Assembly: GCF_004801405.1 (NCBI RefSeq)
Contig: NZ_SSOB01000028.1
Coordinates: 1-64,000 of the forward strand
Direction of reading: 5' to 3'
DNA length: 64,000 nucleotides
DNA from: Cohnella fermenti
GTDB lineage: Bacteria > Bacillota > Bacilli > Paenibacillales > Paenibacillaceae
The translations under genes were made by a program, and so were the position numbers. How positions within the stretch are numbered: the stretch's first letter is position 1; every line of letters starts with the position of its first letter. Below the pieces are notes generated by a model. The model had not been told where the DNA came from. It made no database searches and saw nothing but the letters and a program-made list of their open reading frames with translations. Of this stretch, positions 58,521 to 64,000 are shown piece after piece.

Positions 58521-59829
58521 GCTGAAGCGGTTGGAGCATAATTCCGGCATCCTGCAGCATCCATTCGATGAAGCAGCCGTATCCCGAAGCCGGATCGTTC
58601 ACGAAGACATGGGTAACCGCTCCGATCAGCTTGCCGTCCTGAATGATCGGGCTTCCGCTCATGCCCTGTACGATGCCGCCGGTTCTCTCGAGCAGCTTCG
58701 GGTCCGTAATCCGGATAACCATCCCCTTCGTCGCGGGACTTGTCTGCTTCGAGACGTGGACGATCTGGATCGAGAACTTCTCCACCTTCTGCCCGTCAAC
58801 GACCGTCAGAATCTCCGCCGGTCCTTCCTTCACTTCTTCGGCGAAGGCGACGGGAATCGGATCGGAATGCATCGCGTGCTCCGGAAGCCGATCCATCTTG
58901 CCGAAGATGCCGAACGGCGTATTGCGTTCCACGCTGCCGAGCGACTTGCCTTCCTTCACGATAGTGGCCCGCTTCTCGCCCGGCTCCCCGTTCTGGCTCT
59001 TGGAGATGGACAAGACGTTGGACTGAAGAATCTGCCCGCTGCCGACATCGATCGGAGTCTGCGTATCCATATCCGTAATGACATGGCCCAGTGCGCCGTA
59101 TACGCCCTGATCCGGAGCGTAGAAGGTCAAGGTCCCGACGCCTGCGGCGGAATCGCGAATATACAGTCCCAACCGCCAGGCGCGATCTTCTTGATCGAAC
59201 GCCGGCCTCAGCGAGGTCGTGAATCGCTGCTTGCCGCGTTTAACGTCCAATTGCAGCGCCGTGCCGTTCCGGCCGGCCGCTTCGGCGAGCGCGGCCACCT
59301 TGGTCACGTCGTTCAGCGGCGTGCCGTTGATCGCAACGATAAGATCCCCTAGCTTGAGCTTCGCTTCTTCCCCGGGAGAGCTTCGCTTGTCCGGTCCCGT
59401 CTGCACCAGATGATGCCCGACAACCATAATGCCTGCCGCCTTAACCTTGACGCCGATCGTCTGCCCGCCGGGAACAACCCGCAAGTCGGGAACGACCTGC
59501 AGCTTCACCGTCTTGAACGGAATGCGCCCGAACAGCTTCAGCTTGAGCTCGGTCACTCCGCTCTGCTTGGGCAAGATGGACAACGGCTGATTCATGTTGA
59601 CCGGGAACGAACGGGCTTCCTTGCCGTTCACGACGGCGACGCCGGTATCAAGCGACCCGCTGGCATGAACGGGCATCGAATAGTTCAGGTGCCTCGCTTG
59701 ACCTTGGAACAGCCTGACTTCATTCGGAAAAGCGGCATAATGACGAATCGGGGCAGAGGTGACGGCAAGCCCTAAAATAAAAACCAGGACGATTCCGAAG
59801 CTGCGGCGAATGGAGGGCCAACGGTTCAA
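58501..59829 (-). CDS. spoIVB: SpoIVB serine peptidase
   Basis: 442 aa from TTG 59829, with AGGGAG 9 nt upstream. An N-terminal signal anchor (GIVLVFILGLAVTSA) is followed by a PDZ domain (about 120-200, GIMVVGHHLVQ.., LKLGDLIVAINGTPLND). The S55 peptidase domain has His in YGALGHVITDMDT and nucleophile Ser in GGIVQGMSGSPIIQDGKLIG. Secreted from the forespore, it cleaves SpoIVFA to activate pro-SigK processing in the mother cell. It lies between recN and spo0A as in B. subtilis. Confidence 0.96.
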   Translation of the reverse strand: MNRWPSIRRSFGIVLVFILGLAVTSAPIRHYAAFPNEVRLFQGQARHLNYSMPVHASGSLDTGVAVVNGKEARSFPVNMNQPLSILPKQSGVTELKLKLFGRIPFKTVKLQVVPDLRVVPGGQTIGVKVKAAGIMVVGHHLVQTGPDKRSSPGEEAKLKLGDLIVAINGTPLNDVTKVAALAEAAGRNGTALQLDVKRGKQRFTTSLRPAFDQEDRAWRLGLYIRDSAAGVGTLTFYAPDQGVYGALGHVITDMDTQTPIDVGSGQILQSNVLSISKSQNGEPGEKRATIVKEGKSLGSVERNTPFGIFGKMDRLPEHAMHSDPIPVAFAEEVKEGPAEILTVVDGQKVEKFSIQIVHVSKQTSPATKGMVIRITDPKLLERTGGIVQGMSGSPIIQDGKLIGAVTHVFVNDPASGYGCFIEWMLQDAGIMLQPLQQTSKAI

Positions 59830-59955
59830 AGTCTCACGCTCCCTTACAGTCTCGCCGGTGGATTGTGACGTTCCGGCATCGTAACTATAAGGTAACCGTG
59901 CCCCCCCGGTTTTATGTTCCCAAAAAGCTTCCTTGAAACGCGATTTCAGGCGGTA

Positions 59956-61641
59956 TTACGCGTTTTTTTGCCGACTTGCGAGCACCAGCATCTCCTGGGC
60001 GTGATGGCGGGTCTTCTCCGTGACTTCCACCCCGCCGAGCATTCTTGCCAATTCCTCCACCCGGTCGGTCTCCGCCAACTCGCGAACCGAAGTCGACGTC
60101 CTGCCGTCCGGCGTCACCTGCTTGCGGATCTCATACTGCCGATCCGCCATACAGGCGACCTGGGGAAGGTGCGTAATCGCGAATACCTGGCACTGCCCCG
60201 CAAGCCGCGACAGCTTCTCCGCGATCGCTTGCGCGGCGCGGCCGCTGACGCCGGTGTCGACCTCGTCGAAGACGAGCACGGGAATCTGGTCGATGCGGGC
60301 GAAGATCGCCTTCAGTGCCAGCATAACGCGGGACATCTCTCCGCCGGACGCGATCTTCGACAGCGCCTTCGGTGGCTCGCCCGGGTTCGGCGAGAGCAGG
60401 AATTCGGCCATGTCCGCGCCGGTCGGTCCCAATTCGCCGGATTCAAGGCGAACCTCGAACACCGTTCTCTCCATCTGCAGGTCCTTCAGCTCGGTCTCGA
60501 TCGCGCGGGCGAGCACCTTGGCGGCATCCTTGCGGATCGCCGACAGCGATGAAGCCAGCTCGGCCAGCTCGGAGCGAAGCTGCTTCTCCGCCGACTCCAG
60601 CTCCTTGAGCCGCTCCTCGCGATTGTCCAGCTTCTCCGTCTCCGCCTGAATTTTGTCCCGGTAGGCAATAATATCGGAGACGGTCTCTCCATACTTGCGC
60701 TTCAGCCCGTGAAGCAGGTCGAGCCTCCGCTCGATCCGGGCGAGCCGGTCGGGATTGAACTCGATGCTGTCGCGGTAATCGCGAAGCTGGAAGGCGGCAT
60801 CCTCCGCGTTGTAGTAAGCGGATTGCAGTTGCTCCACGATCGGCTGCAGCGTGGCCGAATCGTACTTCACAATGTCCTGCAGCCGGGTAATCGCCCGCGA
60901 CAAGGCGGCCAGCCCCTTCGCGCCGTAGACGAGCTCGTACGCCTCGGAAGCCGACTCCGCCAGCTTCTCGGCGTAGGCGAGCTTGCTTCGCTCCTCCTCC
61001 AGCGCTTCGTCCTCGCCCGGCTTCAGCTTGGCGGCTTCGATCTCTTCCAACTGGTAGCGATACATATCCAGCATCTGCATCTGCTGCCTGGACGTGTCCT
61101 CGAGCTCCTTGCGTTCCTTCGCAAGATGGTGGTAGCGCTCGTACTTCGCACGATACGCCTCCTTGATGGAAGCAATCCTGTCGCCCGCATACTGGTCGAG
61201 CCATTCAAGATGGCGCTCCGTCCGCAGCAGCGATTGCGGCTCGTGCTGGCCGTGAATGTTGACCAGATGCTCCCCGACTTCCCGCAGCATCGTCATCGTG
61301 ACGCTCTGGCCGTTGATCCTTGCATTCGACTTGCCGTGAAGCAGCAGCTCGCGCCGAATAAGCAGCGTCTCCTCCCGGTTCGCCTGAATGCCGAGCGTAT
61401 CCAGCACATTCCAGACAGGATGGTCGGAAGGCAGATCGAACACCGCCTCCACTTCGGCCCGGTCGTAGCCGTGGCGCACCATATCCGCCGAGCCTCGCCA
61501 GCCCGAGATGAGTCCTACGGCGTCGATGACGATCGACTTGCCCGCGCCGGTCTCCCCCGTCAGCACATGGAATCCGTTATGGAACCTCATCCGAATTTTC
61601 TCAATGACCGCCAGATGACGAACCGACAGCTCTTGAAGCAT
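59956..61641 (-). CDS. recN: DNA repair protein RecN
   Basis: 561 aa SMC-like ATPase of double-strand break repair. Walker A GETGAGKSIVIDAVGL near residue 30, then LLLHGKSNARINGQSVTMTM and VNIHGQHEPQSLL. A central coiled coil spans about 155-365. The C-terminal lobe has the signature LSKIASGGEMSRVMLALK and Walker B VLVFDEVDTGVSGRAA. It is 42 bp downstream of argR, the conserved argR-recN-spoIVB order. The length is normal. Confidence 0.97.
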   Translation of the reverse strand: MLQELSVRHLAVIEKIRMRFHNGFHVLTGETGAGKSIVIDAVGLISGWRGSADMVRHGYDRAEVEAVFDLPSDHPVWNVLDTLGIQANREETLLIRRELLLHGKSNARINGQSVTMTMLREVGEHLVNIHGQHEPQSLLRTERHLEWLDQYAGDRIASIKEAYRAKYERYHHLAKERKELEDTSRQQMQMLDMYRYQLEEIEAAKLKPGEDEALEEERSKLAYAEKLAESASEAYELVYGAKGLAALSRAITRLQDIVKYDSATLQPIVEQLQSAYYNAEDAAFQLRDYRDSIEFNPDRLARIERRLDLLHGLKRKYGETVSDIIAYRDKIQAETEKLDNREERLKELESAEKQLRSELAELASSLSAIRKDAAKVLARAIETELKDLQMERTVFEVRLESGELGPTGADMAEFLLSPNPGEPPKALSKIASGGEMSRVMLALKAIFARIDQIPVLVFDEVDTGVSGRAAQAIAEKLSRLAGQCQVFAITHLPQVACMADRQYEIRKQVTPDGRTSTSVRELAETDRVEELARMLGGVEVTEKTRHHAQEMLVLASRQKNA

Positions 61642-61683
61642 CCTGATTCCCCCCGTTACCCATCCTTGTTGTCCGAACGACCG

Positions 61684-62133
61684 TTATCGCACCATCTGCC
61701 GGATTCGGTCGGCGAGAATCGGCCCTTGCTCCTTCGTGCGGCAGATCAGCAGCATCGTGTCGTCCCCGCTGATCGTTCCCATGATCTCCGACCAATCCAT
61801 CCCGTCGATCAGCGACGCGATCGCGTTGGCCGTTCCCGTCATGCACTTCACCACGACGAGGTTCTCGGCCGCCTCCGCCTGTATAAAGTGGTCCTCGAGC
61901 GCCCGCTTCAGCTTCATCGCCGGATTAAAGCGCTGGTCGAGCGGCATCGAGTACTTGTACCTTCCGTCTTCCAGCGGCACCTTGATGAGCTGCATCTCCT
62001 TGATGTCCCGAGAGACGGTCGCCTGGGTCACATTCACTCCTTCGCTGCGCAACGCCTCGACCAGTTCCTCCTGCGTCTCGATCTCTTGCTTGCCGATCAT
62101 CTCGCGGATTTTCCTCTGCCTCTGACCCTTCAT
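61684..62133 (-). CDS. argR: Arginine repressor ArgR/AhrC
   Basis: 149 aa. The N-terminal winged helix is QRKIREMIGKQEIETQEELV then VTQATVSRDIKEMQLIKVPL. The C-terminal hexamerisation and arginine-binding domain has VVVKCMTGTANAIASLIDGM, DWSEIMGTISGDDTMLLIC. With arginine bound it represses arginine synthesis and activates catabolism. It lies 2 bp after an unknown membrane gene and before recN, as in B. subtilis (ahrC), where no extra gene intervenes before tlyA. Confidence 0.96.
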   Translation of the reverse strand: MKGQRQRKIREMIGKQEIETQEELVEALRSEGVNVTQATVSRDIKEMQLIKVPLEDGRYKYSMPLDQRFNPAMKLKRALEDHFIQAEAAENLVVVKCMTGTANAIASLIDGMDWSEIMGTISGDDTMLLICRTKEQGPILADRIRQMVR

Positions 62134-62135
62134 CC

Positions 62136-62597
62136 CTATTCATCCTCCACTTTGAATCGCACCGTATGTATCGTCTGTCCCTTCGGATCGGCAATGACAA
62201 TGCCTTCGCACTCCGGGAACATCAGGGTGAAGGCGAGCAGCCTGTCCCTTAGTCCCGACGGCGTCCATTCGATCGGCTTGCGGGCGCGATCGATCTTGAC
62301 CAAATAATAACAATCGTCCTTCTGGACCAAATAATCGAAGTACAGCCTCGTCGCTTGCATCGGCCCGTCGTCGACCGCTACCGCGAGCGGAATCCGGTGC
62401 TTGCCGGAGAGCACCTCGTAGCCGCACGTCTCCAGCCAGACGACCGACTCGTCCGCATCGACGGGTCCGTCCTGGGCAAGCCGCCTGAGCCGCAGGCTTG
62501 GCGGAGCGTGCAGCCAACGGTTAAAGCGATGAACAAGCCACCATAACAGCAAGATCACGACGATTACAAAAACGAAGCCATCGCCGAGCTGGCTCAT
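62136..62597 (-). CDS. Unknown membrane-anchored protein between tlyA and argR
   Basis: 153 aa, not recognised. One N-terminal transmembrane helix (GFVFVIVVILLLWWLVHRF) is followed by a cytoplasmic or external domain of about 125 residues with RLRRLAQDGPVDADESVVWL, VDDGPMQATRLYFDYLVQKD and a C-terminal ADPKGQTIHTVRFKVEDE. No catalytic motif stands out. GGGGGG lies 8 nt before the ATG. The stop is 2 bp from argR, which implies co-transcription with a DNA-binding regulator and recN. Its composition matches its neighbours. Confidence 0.75.
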   Translation of the reverse strand: MSQLGDGFVFVIVVILLLWWLVHRFNRWLHAPPSLRLRRLAQDGPVDADESVVWLETCGYEVLSGKHRIPLAVAVDDGPMQATRLYFDYLVQKDDCYYLVKIDRARKPIEWTPSGLRDRLLAFTLMFPECEGIVIADPKGQTIHTVRFKVEDE

Positions 62598-62826
62598 CGG
62601 GACGCCCCCCTCTCCCCAGGCGTGAGGCTGACTGCACCTCTTCTACCTAGTTCGAGGCCTTCCAAGGAATCTCCTGTCCAGACATAACAAAAAAACCGGA
62701 GCTGGACAGACAGAAGCGGAACCGCATGGACGGGCCGTTCTTCGGCAGCTCCGGGACTTGAATACCCGAGCGCGGACGCCTCGCACCATCGATGGGACGG
62801 GCAGGCATCCGCGCGTTAACGTTGGC
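62598..62826. other. Interval after tlyA
   Basis: 229 bp between tlyA and the unknown membrane gene. It contains a run of seven A residues (T on the minus strand) near 62688 between GTCCAG and CTGGAC inverted hexamers 20 nt apart, a weak terminator candidate. No gene is supported. Confidence 0.4.
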
Positions 62827-63702
62827 TCAGCCGCCGCCCTTCCGGAAGACGGAAGCCGCCTCGGCCGCGGTTCGCTTGGCAAGCTCGGCGATCTCCTCGT
62901 TCCTCGCAGGGGGAGACATTCCGCCCTCTTCCCTGCCGCCTTCCTCGCGGGCCGGCAACCGGCGCCAATAAGCCAGAAATTCGATATTGCCCTCTCCCCC
63001 GGTAATCGGGGAGTAGGTTAAGCCCTCAAGCTCGAAGCCAAGACCGTTCGCGTAAGTCAGAATCTCCCGCAGCACCGTCTCGTGCACGGAAGAATCGCGC
63101 ACGACGCCGGACTTGCCGACCTGCTCCCGTCCGGCTTCGAACTGCGGCTTGATGAGAGCGACCGTCCCCCCGCCGTCCTTCAGAAGCGGAGCCAGGGCGG
63201 GCAGAATGATCTTCAGGGAGATGAAGCTGACATCGATCGTCGCGAAGGTCGGCGTCGGGCCTTCCAACTGATCGGCGGTCACATTGCGGAAGTTCGTCCG
63301 TTCCATCACGCGGACCTTCTCGTGCTGCCGAAGCGACCAATCGAGCTGGTTGTAGCCGACATCGATAGCATACACGAGAGAAGCTCCGTTCTGGAGGGCG
63401 CAATCGGTGAAGCCGCCGGTCGAAGCCCCGATGTCGAGCATGACGGCGTCCTCGAGGCGGATGCCGAAGTGCCTGATCGCCTTCTCGAGCTTCAAGCCGC
63501 CTCGGCTCACGTACGGATGGGGAGCTCCCTTCACCGTGATGGCCGAATCGCGCGGAATCTTGGTCCCCGCCTTGTCGACCTTCTCGGAGCCGACGAGCAC
63601 AAGCCCCGCCATGATGGCCGCCTTGGCCTTCTCGCGGCTCTCGAAGCAGCCCAACTCCACGAGCAAGACGTCAAGCCGTTCCTTCGTCGTTGTCGTCGTC
63701 AT
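62827..63702 (-). CDS. tlyA: TlyA-family rRNA methyltransferase (YqxC)
   Basis: 291 aa. An N-terminal S4 RNA-binding domain (ERLDVLLVELGCFESREKAK, AGLVLVGSEKVDKAGT) precedes an FtsJ-type methyltransferase domain. SAM motif MLDIGASTGGFTDCALQNGA is near residue 87, with further motifs TIDVSFISLKIILPAL and LIKPQFEAGRE. Family members 2'-O-methylate rRNA. The C-terminal 40 residues are a lineage-specific Gly/Glu/Arg-rich tail (REEGGREEGGMS). It is 3 bp after dxs. No terminator was recognised in the 229 bp that follow. Confidence 0.95.
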   Translation of the reverse strand: MTTTTTKERLDVLLVELGCFESREKAKAAIMAGLVLVGSEKVDKAGTKIPRDSAITVKGAPHPYVSRGGLKLEKAIRHFGIRLEDAVMLDIGASTGGFTDCALQNGASLVYAIDVGYNQLDWSLRQHEKVRVMERTNFRNVTADQLEGPTPTFATIDVSFISLKIILPALAPLLKDGGGTVALIKPQFEAGREQVGKSGVVRDSSVHETVLREILTYANGLGFELEGLTYSPITGGEGNIEFLAYWRRLPAREEGGREEGGMSPPARNEEIAELAKRTAAEAASVFRKGGG

Positions 63703-63705
63703 CGC

Positions 63706-64000
63706 TCAGGTCGCCTTCTGGCGCACTCGCAGCGCTTTGGAGCGGAGCTCCGCAGCGACGTGCTCCGCGGTCAGTCCCGCGTCCGCCCGCTGTTCCTTGA
63801 TGCTGGCATGCTCGATGAAGCGGTCCGGAATGCCGACGAGCGACACCGATACGTTCGTCACGTGGCTCTGGGCGTAGAACTCGAGAATAGCGCTGCCGAG
63901 CCCTCCCGCAATCGCCGTCTCCTCGAGAACGAGCAGCGGCAGATGCTCCTGCGCAAGCTCGCGCAGCATCTCTTCGTCGAGCGGCTTGATGAACCGGGCG
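63706..64000 (-). CDS. dxs: 1-deoxy-D-xylulose-5-phosphate synthase, C-terminal part
   Basis: The gene enters from the right edge; the last 97 codons are visible, reading ARFIKPLDEEMLRELAQEHL, then LLVLEETAIAGGLGSAILEF and GIPDRFIEHASIKEQRADAG. These are the C-terminal transketolase-domain motifs of Dxs, the first enzyme of the MEP isoprenoid pathway. The dxs-tlyA-argR-recN order is conserved in Bacillales. The 5' part lies outside the window. Confidence 0.94.
   Translation of the reverse strand, partial: ARFIKPLDEEMLRELAQEHLPLLVLEETAIAGGLGSAILEFYAQSHVTNVSVSLVGIPDRFIEHASIKEQRADAGLTAEHVAAELRSKALRVRQKAT

Overview
The window is a stretch of a high-GC, endospore-forming Bacillota chromosome, most like Paenibacillus or Cohnella. 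This rests on gene order (fur-yqzK-xerD-deoB-punA-pdp; dxs-tlyA-argR-recN-spoIVB-spo0A; lpd-bkdAA-bkdAB-bkdB), on sporulation and germination genes (spo0A, spoIVB, spoIIM, mciZ, a ger operon), and on strong AGGAGG-type ribosome binding sites with many TTG and GTG starts. Genus is an inference. Most genes lie on the minus strand. No tRNA, rRNA, transposase or true CRISPR was seen.

Layout. 0.2-2.6 kb: lemA and a DUF2207 membrane protein. 3.5-8.2 kb: nucleoside salvage (pdp, punA, deoB) after xerD and a yqzK-like gene. 8.4-14.2 kb: subtilisin-like protease, OhrR-like regulator and glutathione peroxidase, fur, spoIIM, an EndoQ-like nuclease, nudF and the microprotein mciZ. 14.2-19.1 kb: an ECF sigma/anti-sigma pair divergent from a NEW3 protein plus ABC exporter. 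19.2-20.4 kb: gene-free repeat block. 20.5-26.5 kb: LacI-controlled sugar ABC importer with a GH13 alpha-glucosidase. 26.7-29.6 kb: Fur-linked siderophore-binding protein, nitroreductase and a Btr-like regulator. 29.6-37.5 kb: M20 peptidase, Prli42 microprotein, lipB and the branched-chain 2-oxoacid dehydrogenase genes. 37.6-41.7 kb: DUF2627 protein, AraC regulator and alpha-xylosidase. 41.7-47.3 kb: a six-gene germination receptor operon with two B and two small D-like subunits. 47.5-53.1 kb: Fur-linked FecCD permeases, an ABC exporter and a parvulin-type foldase. 53.3-57.0 kb: FAH / amidase / gamma-glutamyltransferase-like catabolic operon with a cre site. 57.5-64.0 kb: spo0A, spoIVB, recN, argR, an unknown membrane gene, tlyA and the end of dxs.

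The most unusual content is in the spaces between genes. Six arrays of short palindromes repeat every 51-52 bp (about five DNA helical turns), with two related cores (GAATGCTCA-N5-TGAGCATTC and ATGTGA-N4-TCACAT) and spacers that range from locus-specific to unrelated. Other points of note are a XerD whose catalytic lysine position is proline, the duplicated B/D germination operon, and two microprotein genes (31 and 53 aa) recognised by motif. Regulatory sites that read clearly include a SigE promoter before spoIIM, a SigH promoter overlapping a 0A box before spo0A, four Fur boxes, and a LacI-type operator lying inside a promoter spacer.
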